Assembly: GCA_965203795.1 (NCBI GenBank)
Contig: OZ241915.1
Span: 3,224,001-3,288,000, forward strand
Origin: CBDBBY01 sp965203795
Lineage (GTDB): Bacteria; Pseudomonadota; Alphaproteobacteria; Rhodobacterales; Rhodobacteraceae
DNA length: 64,000 bases
Reading direction: 5' to 3'
A program made the translations under genes and the position numbers. Positions 55,075-63,299 of this stretch are shown piece by piece; position 1 is the first letter of the stretch, and every line of letters begins with the position of its first letter. The notes under the pieces were generated by a model. The model saw only the letters and a program-made list of their open reading frames with translations, was not told the DNA's origin and ran no database searches.

Positions 55075-56730
55075 ATGCGCAGCCTGCTATCGATTGCGGC
55101 CGCTTGCGCGGCGTTCATCTTGATCCAGTCGCCTGCCCATGCGGACGGCCATCTGCGCGGCGCCGATCTGCCCGCCGAATTCGCGGTGGGCGTCGCCCCC
55201 AATTTCGTCCGCGACTTCAATCAGCCGTTCGATGCTTGGGGAATGAAGTACAAGTCCGACAACTATCGGGCGTTTCTCGCAGAGATGGCTGCGAAAGGCG
55301 TGCCGCACACAACCTTCACTCAAATCTACTATCCTGCAGTGAAGGGGGATGGCGTCGTATCCAACCGGGCGGCGACAACCGTCCCGGCTCCGCTGCCTGT
55401 GGCGGCGTCCGGTCGGCAGATGACGCCTGTGGACATGCTCGCCGGCAGCGGAATGCTCGCGGGAATGGCGTTTCAAGGCTGGAGCGCAAATCCTTACCAA
55501 GCGTTCCTGGATGCGCCCATGGCGGACGGCGCCTTCCCGCTGATCATACTTGTGCATGGCTTGGGCGGTTCTGTCCACACTTTCGCTTCCGCTGCCGAGT
55601 ACATGGCGTCGCAGGGATATATCGTCGTGACCGTTTCGCTCACATCTGAAAGCGCGGCATCCCCGTTCGCCGAAGATCCTTCATCCCCGGTATTCGGATT
55701 ATCCGAAGGGGAGAAGCAGCGCATATACGGGTTGCGCGCGCAAGAATCCTTCACCGTCGTGTTCGCGAACTTCATGAGGCTCCTCTTCGGCTACGACAAG
55801 CCCCTTCCCGAGACCGGCGAATTTCCCCCGATGTCGGAGCTCGCCGCCCAGCCGGACGGCGCCGCGCGGTCGGGACAGTCGCAAGCTGATCTGTTCGAAC
55901 AGCGCGTTGCGGATGTCGCTCGGGTGATTGCCGAGATGAAATACCTCAATGAAAGCGCAGCCCTGTGCAAAGCCGCGCTTGAGCATGGCGGCTACAGCAA
56001 GCCGCTTTGCGGTCGGTTTGCCGGTCGAATCGACGTAAGCAATATCGGGGTGATGGGCCACTCGCTCGGGTCGATGACCTCGCAGGCCGCCGCGGCGTTC
56101 TACGAAGATGTGGATGCCGTCATCGGCTTCAACAACGGCATGCCGCGCATGTGGGAGCCGTGGGGCGGTTTTCCGGGCGATCCGGTCGGTGATCTGCCCG
56201 CCGGCGTCGGCAAACCCTTCCTGCAGGTGATCGGATCGGACGATGACTTCGTGCACAACGTGTTCCGGGGGATGCATTGGCAAATGTTCCAAGCAACGGG
56301 CGGCGACCCGACGGAAAACTACCCGTTGGCTCTGGAGCAGCCTTGGCCCACCGCCGACAATCCGCAACCGGTCGCCCGGTCTTCCTACGAGCGCGCCACG
56401 GCCGAAAAGATGCTCCTGACGTTCCGCGACCAAAACCATATTTCAGCGGTGGACGACGACAAGGATCACTTCGAACCCGGAACTGTCATTCAAGGCATCC
56501 GCGTTCCGCTCAGCCCTGATATTGCTCAGCCCGAGACCTACGAGATTCTCGGATGGGTCAAGGACGGCGAACACGACGTCTACCTTCCCCATCTGATGCG
56601 GAATTACTTCGTGGTGCATTGGTTCGATTGGATCCTCAAGGGCGACGAAAGCGCTCGCAGCAAGCTGGTTGATCATCCTTTCGCGCACGGCGTTCAAGCG
56701 ATGATGCAGAGCGGGGTCGCGCCCGAATAG
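55075..56730 (+). CDS. Exported alpha/beta hydrolase
   Basis: This 551-residue protein has a clear signal peptide (MRSLLSIAAACAAFILIQSP, cleavage after AHA) and an alpha/beta hydrolase core. FPLIILVHGLGGSVHTFASA near residue 160 carries the oxyanion HG motif. IGVMGHSLGSMTSQAAAAFY near residue 325 is the nucleophile elbow with Ser. GSDDDFVHN is a possible Asp site and RDQNHISAVDDDKDHF a possible His site. It resembles platelet-activating-factor acetylhydrolase/dienelactone-type esterases in outline, but the substrate is not recognisable. GGAGG precedes ATG 55075. The gene lies alone between two IS5-family copies in the same orientation. Confidence 0.82.
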   Translation: MRSLLSIAAACAAFILIQSPAHADGHLRGADLPAEFAVGVAPNFVRDFNQPFDAWGMKYKSDNYRAFLAEMAAKGVPHTTFTQIYYPAVKGDGVVSNRAATTVPAPLPVAASGRQMTPVDMLAGSGMLAGMAFQGWSANPYQAFLDAPMADGAFPLIILVHGLGGSVHTFASAAEYMASQGYIVVTVSLTSESAASPFAEDPSSPVFGLSEGEKQRIYGLRAQESFTVVFANFMRLLFGYDKPLPETGEFPPMSELAAQPDGAARSGQSQADLFEQRVADVARVIAEMKYLNESAALCKAALEHGGYSKPLCGRFAGRIDVSNIGVMGHSLGSMTSQAAAAFYEDVDAVIGFNNGMPRMWEPWGGFPGDPVGDLPAGVGKPFLQVIGSDDDFVHNVFRGMHWQMFQATGGDPTENYPLALEQPWPTADNPQPVARSSYERATAEKMLLTFRDQNHISAVDDDKDHFEPGTVIQGIRVPLSPDIAQPETYEILGWVKDGEHDVYLPHLMRNYFVVHWFDWILKGDESARSKLVDHPFAHGVQAMMQSGVAPE

Positions 56731-56938
56731 AGCATTCCGGCGGCAATCCGGACCGCCTGGGGCGTTCTCCGCGAACGATCGCGGAACTTCGTTCGCCCGC
56801 TGTTGAAGCCGGCGCCGACGGCAATTGCTGCCGTCGGTGCCTCGCTTTCCGGCAAAACAATGGGCGGTTCACACTGCCGTTTTCGATGCCCCCGTCGACC
56901 GCGGGTCGCAAGTTGACTTGGATTCATTCGGCGCAATA

Positions 56939-57791
56939 GGGCGTGTTTACGCTTGCGTCGAGATCGGGTCTGTGGCAAGCTGTTGTCAACAATGGAAAAA
57001 ACAAGCGAGCAGTTCCCGATCATGGCCAGCATCACCGAAGAGCAGTACGCCTTGCTGCATCCCCATCTTCCGGTCCAGCGCGGCAACGTGCTGATTCCGA
57101 ACATCGTCATCATCAACGCCTTGCTGCACATTCTTGAGAACGGCTGCAAATGGCGCGCCCTTCCCGAGCGCTACGGCAAGTGGCACACGGTCTACATGCG
57201 GCTGCGCCGCTGGGCCGAGGCGGGCGTGCTGGCGCGGCTGCTTGCGGCGCTGCGGGAGCAGGAGCTGACGGACAAGGACCTCGATTGCCTCGGCCTCGAC
57301 AGCACCAGCGTCAAGGTGCATCCCGACGGCACCGGAGCCCAAAAAAAGAGGCCCGCAGAGCATAGGCAAGTCCCGCGGCGGCTGGAACACGAAGATCCAC
57401 ATGATCGCCGCAAGCGGCTGGATGGCAATGGCTTTTCGCCTTTCCGGCGGGCAGGCCCACGACGCGCCGGAGGGCCGGGCCCTGCTGGAGCGCTTCGGCA
57501 AGCGGGGCTCCAAGGTTCCGCTGGCGATGGATCGCGCCTACGAGGGCGACGAGACCCGCCGGCTCGTCCGCGACCTCGAAATGACGCCGGTCGTGCCGCC
57601 GAAGTCGAACCGGAAAAACAAATGGGATTTCGACCGCGAAACCTACAAGCGGCGGAACGAGGTCGAGCGGCTGTTCCGCAGGCTCAAGGGCTACCGGCGC
57701 ATCTTCACCAGGTTCGAAAAGCTCGACGTGATGTACGCCGCTTTCATTTGCTTCGCCCTCATCGTCGAAATGATCAAGCGTTAACAGGCCC
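56939..57791 (+). mobile_element. IS5-family insertion sequence
   Basis: The 853-base element has terminal inverted repeats GGGCGTGTTTACGCTTG (left) and, reversed, GGGCCTGTTAACGCTTG (right), 15 of 17 matching. Both ends are flanked by TA (56937-56938, 57792-57793), the expected target duplication. It contains one transposase frame broken by a +1 shift at an A7 run. The right end is 36 bases before the likely start of the apionate operon. Confidence 0.9.
56992..57784 (+). pseudogene. IS5-family transposase with frameshift at an A7 run
   Basis: From ATG 56992 (MEKTSEQFPIMASITEEQY; ATG 57022 also possible) the frame encodes the N-terminal half: NIVIINALLHILENGCKWRA, LPERYGKWHTVYMRLRRWAE and CLGLDSTSVKVHPDGTGAQK. 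After seven A residues at 57341-57347 the expected continuation GPQSIGKSRGGWNTKIHMIA is found one base forward, then PLAMDRAYEGDETRRLVRDL and the DDE-end motif RRNEVERLFRRLKGYRRIFT. One A fewer would restore a single frame. It could be a one-base mutation or a slippage site. Confidence 0.85.
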
Positions 57792-57827
57792 TAGTTGGCC
57801 GATCCGTCGTTCAAGGGGGGAAAGCCG

Positions 57828-59807
57828 GTGCATGAGGCAAATGATCCTGCAATTGTCTTCGGCACCACGAAAGCGGAAGTCCCGGGCAGGGAATTTGATC
57901 TAGGCGACCTGTCGTTCGAGTTCCGTGCCGACATGGTCCGCGGGATCCACTGGTGCGGCCTTGAGGTCGTTCGGGGAATCGCATGGCCCGTGAGGGACCC
58001 AAGCTGGATCACGCTCCCGCAAGAGAAGCCCAAGATTGCCGTAGAGGAGCGGCCCGGCGAAACCTCGGTCGGACTGGACTTTTCGGTAGGCGGCGGCGCG
58101 CTCCGCTGCCGGGTGGACATTATGGCGCGCGACGTCGGAACGCTTGTGGCGCGCATCGCAATGACCGCCCGGGACGGCTTCAGGACGAACCGCGCCGGGT
58201 TCACCGTTCTGCACCCGATCGACGGGGTCGCCGGAAGGCCGCTCCGCGTCAGGCATTCGGACGGCACCGTGGAGAAAACCAGCTTTCCGGCACTCATTTC
58301 GCCGGGACAGCCCGCCTTCGACATTGTCGGCATGAGGCACCATGTCGGACGCGCGGGAAGCGTCGAAGTCGATATCACCTTCGAGGGCGAAATCTTCGAG
58401 ATGGAGGATCAGCGCAACTGGACCGACGGCTCGTACAAGACCTATTGCCGACCCCTGACGGTTCCGTTCACTTACGAGATTCCGGCAGGGGAGACGGTCC
58501 GGCAGGCCGTGATGGTAGCGGTTTCCGGCGACACGCGCCGACCGCCGGACGGCGCGTACCGGCCTTTTCCGGTGACCGCCGATCCTCTCGACGAGCGATT
58601 TCCCGAAGTCGGCCTTGCCATCGAAGACGGCTGGATATGCAAGGACCGGAATGTCCACACGGTCAAGGACGCGGGCCCGTCGTTCCTTCAGCTGCGCACC
58701 GGACCCGACGCAAACAACGGCTTTCTGGACAGGGCATCGAAGCTCGCCGCGGAACTGGGGGTTCCGGTGGAAGCGGAAGTCGTGCTCGCCGACGACCGGC
58801 CTCCTGAAGAGGGCCTCCAGGAGCATAGCGACGCGTTCTCGGCGGCCGGCATCAATCCCGCGCGGGTCACGGCGATGCCGGAGGCGTACCTTCTGAGTTA
58901 CCAGCCGTCGGGCCCTTGGCCCGCGGGGCTCAAGCCTCGCGACGCCGCGGCGGCGGCAAGACGCGTCTTCCCGAATGCAGGGGTCGGCGGCGGCGTCCTG
59001 ACGAATTTCACGGAATTCAACCGGCATCGCCCCGACCCGGCCGAATGCGATTTTTTCACGCACGGGATGACTCCGATCGTGCATGCGGCCGACGATCAGT
59101 CGGTGATCGAAACGCTCGAAGCGTTCGGGGCGATATTCGCTAGCGGCTCCGCCATCTGTCCGGGCAAGCCTTGCAGGCTTGGGCTTGTTTCAATCGGAAT
59201 GCGCTCGAACCCGTACGGGGCCGCGGTCGCCGACAACCCCGGCCACGTTCGACAGCCGATGGCGATGCGCGATCCCCGGCAGACCGGGCTGTTTGCGGCC
59301 GCTTGGGCTGTCGGAGCCATTGCGGCTACAGCCGGCCATCCGGTCGAGGCCGCGTCGATCGCCGCGCCGTCGGGCCCGTTCGGGATCGTCAGCGAGCCCC
59401 AGCCGGTTCCGAGGCCGATGTACGGCGGACGGGCCAAACGAAAGGTTTATCCTCTGTACCATGTCTTCCGGTTCGCTTCGGGCTTGGCGCGCGGCAGGCG
59501 GGCGCGATTCGACAACACGAGCGACCAGTACGACAATCCGCTCGACAACCCGTATTGCGGCCTGCACGGGTTCGCAGCCATCGTCGACGGCAGAGGCAGG
59601 GCGGTCGTCACGAACCTGGGGCGCTGGGAGCATCGCTTGGCGGGACCAGGGAAGGAATTTCTCGCCGCCGTGCTGGACAAGGCCTCATTCGATTACGCGA
59701 CGCGGAATCCGCATTGGCTCGAAAACGCCTCCCGCGTAGTCCGGGAACCCATAACGCTGGAACCTTACGCGACCGCATTCCTTCAGTTTGCAGATCCGGG
59801 CGGCTGA
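57828..59807 (+). CDS. apnL: Probable D-apionate lactonase (ApnL-like)
   Basis: This protein of about 659 residues has no common enzyme motif by eye. Its length and operon partners fit ApnL, the lactonase that opens D-apionolactone to D-apionate. Distinct stretches include VRGIHWCGLEVVRGIAWPVR near the N-terminus, and in the C-terminal half AAARRVFPNAGVGGGVLTNF, then TEFNRHRPD, DFFTHGMTPIVHAADDQSVI and PNPYGAAVADN-type residues. GTG 57828 has AAGGGGGG 8-10 bases upstream; TTG 57795 would lie next to the IS5 end. The IS5 copy sits immediately upstream, so the native promoter may be displaced. The function rests on neighbours: RuBisCO-like protein, DUF1537 kinase and oxidoisomerase. Confidence 0.65.
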   Translation: MHEANDPAIVFGTTKAEVPGREFDLGDLSFEFRADMVRGIHWCGLEVVRGIAWPVRDPSWITLPQEKPKIAVEERPGETSVGLDFSVGGGALRCRVDIMARDVGTLVARIAMTARDGFRTNRAGFTVLHPIDGVAGRPLRVRHSDGTVEKTSFPALISPGQPAFDIVGMRHHVGRAGSVEVDITFEGEIFEMEDQRNWTDGSYKTYCRPLTVPFTYEIPAGETVRQAVMVAVSGDTRRPPDGAYRPFPVTADPLDERFPEVGLAIEDGWICKDRNVHTVKDAGPSFLQLRTGPDANNGFLDRASKLAAELGVPVEAEVVLADDRPPEEGLQEHSDAFSAAGINPARVTAMPEAYLLSYQPSGPWPAGLKPRDAAAAARRVFPNAGVGGGVLTNFTEFNRHRPDPAECDFFTHGMTPIVHAADDQSVIETLEAFGAIFASGSAICPGKPCRLGLVSIGMRSNPYGAAVADNPGHVRQPMAMRDPRQTGLFAAAWAVGAIAATAGHPVEAASIAAPSGPFGIVSEPQPVPRPMYGGRAKRKVYPLYHVFRFASGLARGRRARFDNTSDQYDNPLDNPYCGLHGFAAIVDGRGRAVVTNLGRWEHRLAGPGKEFLAAVLDKASFDYATRNPHWLENASRVVREPITLEPYATAFLQFADPGG

Positions 59808-59810
59808 ACC

Positions 59811-61025
59811 TTGGGGTCAACAGGCAGCTGCGCGTCCCCCGCCAGGATAGAGGCGGACTACATCATTGAGACGCCGGTCGATCCGCACGCTGCGCTGGAG
59901 ACCATGGCTGGCGAGCAGTCCTCTGGCACCTTCGTCCCGGTTCCGGGAGAAACCCCCGAACTCAGGGAGCGATCGGCGGCGAGGGTCGAATGCTTCGCCG
60001 TCACCGGAACCCGCGGCAGCGCTTCGCTGCCCGGCGCGGCGGAATCCGAAGCGGAGATTTCGGTCGCCGAAGCGACTTTGTCGTGGCCGCTGGCGAACAT
60101 CGGCCCGTCCCTTCCCAACCTGGCAGCTATGGTCGCGGGCAACCTGTTTGAGCTGAAGCAGTTCTCCGGCCTTCGCATCACGGACATCAGGCTGCCTGCG
60201 GAGTTCGCCGACGCCTATGCCGGGCCTTCGTTCGGAGTGGACGGCACGCGCCGAATGGCTTCCGTGTTCGGGAGGCCGCTGATCGGAACGATCATCAAGC
60301 CGAGCGTCGGCCTCGGCCCTGCCGAAACCGCAAGCCTGGCGCTCGCGCTTGCCGAGGCGGGGATCGATTTCATCAAGGACGACGAATTGCAGTCCGACGG
60401 GCCCGCCTGCCCCTTCGACGAGCGGGCGGAGCACGTCATGGGCAGGCTGAACGACCATGCCGAACGCACAGGGCGAAAGCCGATGTACGCGTTCAACCTC
60501 ACCGGAGACCTCGATCAGATGCGCAGGCGGCACGACCTTGTCCGCCGCGTCGGCGGAACCTGCGTGATGGCGAGCCTGAATTCCGTAGGGCTGGCGGGGA
60601 TGATCGAGCTCTGCCGCCATTCCGAGCTTCCCGTCCACGCCCACAGGAACGGATGGGGCTACCTGTCGCGGCACCCGATGCTGGGCTGGTCGTACAAGGC
60701 TTGGCAGAAGCTCTGGCGCTTGGCTGGCGCGGACCACATGCATGTGAACGGGCTTGCGAACAAGTTCTGCGAGGACGACGACAGCGTGATCGCATCGGCG
60801 CGGGCGTGCCTGGAGCCGATGTTCGAGCGCCGCCCCTGCATCGTCATGCCCGTCTTCTCTTCGGGGCAGACCGCCCGGCAGGTTCCGGAGACCTACAGCC
60901 GTCTTGGATCGGTCGATCTCATATTCGCGGCGGGCGGCGGAATCATGGGCCACAAGGACGGGCCCGAAGCGGGCGTGGCGGAACTGAAGGCGGCGTGGGA
61001 GGACGCTGCGGGAAACCCGGAATGA
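59811..61025 (+). CDS. RuBisCO-like protein, 3-oxo-isoapionate-4-phosphate decarboxylase or transcarboxylase/hydrolase
   Basis: This 404-residue member of the RuBisCO large-chain superfamily has GRPLIGTIIKPSVGLGPAET near residue 160 and AEAGIDFIKDDELQSDGPAC near 182, which keeps the Lys-Asp-Asp-Glu of the metal/carbamate site. AHRNGWGYLSRHPMLGWSYK follows near 278, then ADHMHVNGLANKFCEDDDS and DLIFAAGGGIMGHKDGPEAG with the phosphate-binding Gly run. It cannot be a normal form I RuBisCO (it lacks the TFQGPPHG loop). In D-apionate pathways two such proteins are known (OiaC decarboxylase and OiaT transcarboxylase/hydrolase); I cannot tell which this is. TTG 59811 starts it three bases after the previous stop, and its own stop overlaps the kinase start (ATGA). 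Confidence 0.85.
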   Translation: MGSTGSCASPARIEADYIIETPVDPHAALETMAGEQSSGTFVPVPGETPELRERSAARVECFAVTGTRGSASLPGAAESEAEISVAEATLSWPLANIGPSLPNLAAMVAGNLFELKQFSGLRITDIRLPAEFADAYAGPSFGVDGTRRMASVFGRPLIGTIIKPSVGLGPAETASLALALAEAGIDFIKDDELQSDGPACPFDERAEHVMGRLNDHAERTGRKPMYAFNLTGDLDQMRRRHDLVRRVGGTCVMASLNSVGLAGMIELCRHSELPVHAHRNGWGYLSRHPMLGWSYKAWQKLWRLAGADHMHVNGLANKFCEDDDSVIASARACLEPMFERRPCIVMPVFSSGQTARQVPETYSRLGSVDLIFAAGGGIMGHKDGPEAGVAELKAAWEDAAGNPE

Positions 61026-62407
61026 ATTCGCGGCCGACGGAATGCTGCGCGCTTCCCGACGGGCCGCTGATCGCATGGTACGGCGACGATTTCACCGGCG
61101 CCGCCGCCGTGATGGAAGTCCTCGAATTCTCGGGCCTTCCGTCGGTCCTGTTCATGGATGCGCCGTCGAAGGAGCTGCTTGCGCGGCACGGCGGCCGGCG
61201 GGGCATCGGCGTAGCGGGCGTCGCCCGCTCGAAGACGACGGAATGGATGGACCGGCATCTGCCCGGCATGTTCGCGGCGCTCTCGGGGCTTGCCGCGCCG
61301 ATCTTCCATTACAAGATCTGCTCCACTTTCGATTCGTCGCCGCGGATCGGCTCGATAGGCCGCGCCGCGGAACTTGCGCTTCCGGCGCTTGGCGGCGCAT
61401 GGCATCCGATGATCGTCGCGGCACCCGACATCCGCCGCTACCAGGCGTTCGGCAATCTATTCGCGTCGGTCGGCGGAACGCCCTACCGCCTCGACAGGCA
61501 TCCGACCATGAGCCGCCACCCGGTCACTCCCATGACCGAAGCAGACGTCCGCGTTCACCTGGGCATGCAGACGAAGCTGCCGATCGAACTGATCGACGCG
61601 GCAGCCATTGCGAACGGCGGGGAGGACGAGCGCCTTCGCGTTCTGCTCTCGTCCGGATCGCCAATTGTCGCGATCGACGTGCTCGACGACGCCTCGCTCG
61701 CCGCCGCGGGCGGGCTTGTCTGGCGCAACCGGGGCGAGCGGCTGTTCGCGATCGGCTCGCAGGGAGTCGAGTACGCCCTCGCCGCGCACTGGCGCAGCAC
61801 CGGGGCGCTTGCCCACGCGTCGACGCGGCCCGCAGGCCGCGCGCGCCGCATTGCGGGCGTATCCGGATCATGCTCACCCGTGACGGCGGAGCAGCTGCAA
61901 AGGGCAAAGGATCGGGGGTTCCAACTTATTCGCCTGAACGCCGCCCTCGCCGTCGACCAAAGGGAATGGGAGCGCGAAGTGCATTCCGCGTCCAGCGCCG
62001 CGCGCGCGGCATTGGACACGGGCCGGGAGCCGATAGTCCATTCCGCGATGGGCCCCGACGATCCCTGCGTTCGGGAGTTCCGGGCAAATGTTGACGCTAC
62101 AAGCGGGACAGACACCGAAGCCAACGACGCTGTCGGCGACGGCCTTGGGGCCGTTTTGGGAAGCATTGTCGAAACAGGCCTAGTCGACCGCGTGGTGGTC
62201 GCGGGAGGCGACACGGCGGGCAGGTGCGTCCAAGCGCTCGGCATCGACGCGCTGACGGCGGCCGCGCCAGTCTCCCCGGGGGTTGCCGTCTGCAAGGCGC
62301 ACTCCTCGCGGGCCGCCGCGGACGGCCTTGAGATCGTGCTGAAGGGAGGCCAGATGGGCGAGCCGGAATTCTTCAGCCAAGTGAAGTCGGGAAGAGCAAA
62401 GCAATGA
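61022..62407 (+). CDS. oiaK: DUF1537 four-carbon acid sugar kinase, probable 3-oxo-isoapionate kinase (OiaK)
   Basis: This 461-residue kinase of the DUF1537/OtnK family has LIAWYGDDFTGAAAVMEVLE near residue 16, the sugar-binding DDxTG motif, with FHYKICSTFDSSPRIGSIGR near 96. A C-terminal ATP-binding domain follows with LFAIGSQGVEYALAAHW and VVVAGGDTAGRCVQALGID (GGDT motif) near 395. OiaK phosphorylates 3-oxo-isoapionate so that the RuBisCO-like protein can act on it. ATG 61022 overlaps the preceding stop. The specificity is inferred from the operon. Confidence 0.82.
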   Translation: MNSRPTECCALPDGPLIAWYGDDFTGAAAVMEVLEFSGLPSVLFMDAPSKELLARHGGRRGIGVAGVARSKTTEWMDRHLPGMFAALSGLAAPIFHYKICSTFDSSPRIGSIGRAAELALPALGGAWHPMIVAAPDIRRYQAFGNLFASVGGTPYRLDRHPTMSRHPVTPMTEADVRVHLGMQTKLPIELIDAAAIANGGEDERLRVLLSSGSPIVAIDVLDDASLAAAGGLVWRNRGERLFAIGSQGVEYALAAHWRSTGALAHASTRPAGRARRIAGVSGSCSPVTAEQLQRAKDRGFQLIRLNAALAVDQREWEREVHSASSAARAALDTGREPIVHSAMGPDDPCVREFRANVDATSGTDTEANDAVGDGLGAVLGSIVETGLVDRVVVAGGDTAGRCVQALGIDALTAAAPVSPGVAVCKAHSSRAAADGLEIVLKGGQMGEPEFFSQVKSGRAKQ

Positions 62408-62420
62408 GCGGAGGCTGCGC

Positions 62421-63299
62421 ATGAACAAGATCGCGCTGATCGGCGCCGGCGGCAAAATGGGGGTCCGTTTGGCCGCCAATCTCCGCGGCTCGCGGTATGA
62501 GGTGAGCCATGTCGAGGTATCGCCTGAAGGGCGCAAGCGCCTGTCGGACGCAGTCGCGGTCGAATGCGTGGACCTTGGAACGGCGGCAGCGCGGGCCGAA
62601 GCGGCAATACTTGCCGTGCCCGACAAGCTGATAGGCAAGGTGTCCCGGGAGATTGCGGAAACGCTGGATTCCGGAGCGGCGCTGATCGTGCTGGACGCCG
62701 CTGCGCCGCACGCGGGAGAAATGCCCGATCGGGACGACATCGCGATATTCGTGACGCACCCCTGCCATCCGCCGTTGTTCGCGTTCGAGACCGCGGCGGA
62801 GGCGCAGAAGGACTTCTTCGGCGGAGCAGGCGCGAGGCAGAACATCGTTTGCGCGCTGATGCGCGGACCGGAGGAAATCTACCCGCAATGCGAAGAGCTC
62901 GCCCGGACGATCTACGCCCCCGTCGACCGCGCTACCCGCTGCACGGTCGAGCAGATCGCGATATTGGAGCCCGCGCTTTCGGAAACCGTCGCGGCAACCC
63001 TTTGCTATGCGCTCCGCGACGCGACCGAGGAAGCCATCCGCCGAGGTGTGCCGAAGCAGGCCGCCGTCGACTTCATCCTCGGACACCTTAAGATCGAGCT
63101 CGCGATTGCGTTCGGCGCGTTCCCGGACGGCAAGTTCTCGGACGGCGCTCTGCAGGCCATCGAAAGCGCTCGCCCGAAGATATTCCGGGACGGATGGCTG
63201 GACAGGATCTTCGATCCCGACGCGGTGCTTGAATCCGTGAGGGAGATTTGTGAACCTTGGGAACCGCAACACGCGGGCAAACAGGAGGAGAACCGATGA
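62421..63299 (+). CDS. apnO: NAD(P)-binding dehydrogenase, probable D-apionate oxidoisomerase (ApnO)
   Basis: This 292-residue protein has the Rossmann N-terminus MNKIALIGAGGKMGVRLAAN. AILAVPDKLIGKVSREIAET and VTHPCHPPLFAFETAAEAQK follow, then a helical C-terminal domain like 6-phosphogluconate dehydrogenase relatives (LSETVAATLCYALRDATEEA). ApnO of the apionate pathway is of this type and oxidises and isomerises D-apionate to 3-oxo-isoapionate. Fourteen bases separate it from the kinase gene, and the next gene's ATG overlaps its stop. The specificity is inferred from context. Confidence 0.78.
   Translation: MNKIALIGAGGKMGVRLAANLRGSRYEVSHVEVSPEGRKRLSDAVAVECVDLGTAAARAEAAILAVPDKLIGKVSREIAETLDSGAALIVLDAAAPHAGEMPDRDDIAIFVTHPCHPPLFAFETAAEAQKDFFGGAGARQNIVCALMRGPEEIYPQCEELARTIYAPVDRATRCTVEQIAILEPALSETVAATLCYALRDATEEAIRRGVPKQAAVDFILGHLKIELAIAFGAFPDGKFSDGALQAIESARPKIFRDGWLDRIFDPDAVLESVREICEPWEPQHAGKQEENR

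Noticed and set aside
59817..61076. A 419-residue minus-strand open frame over the RuBisCO-like gene
   Set aside because: The plus strand keeps the superfamily's catalytic motifs. The minus frame is composition-driven.
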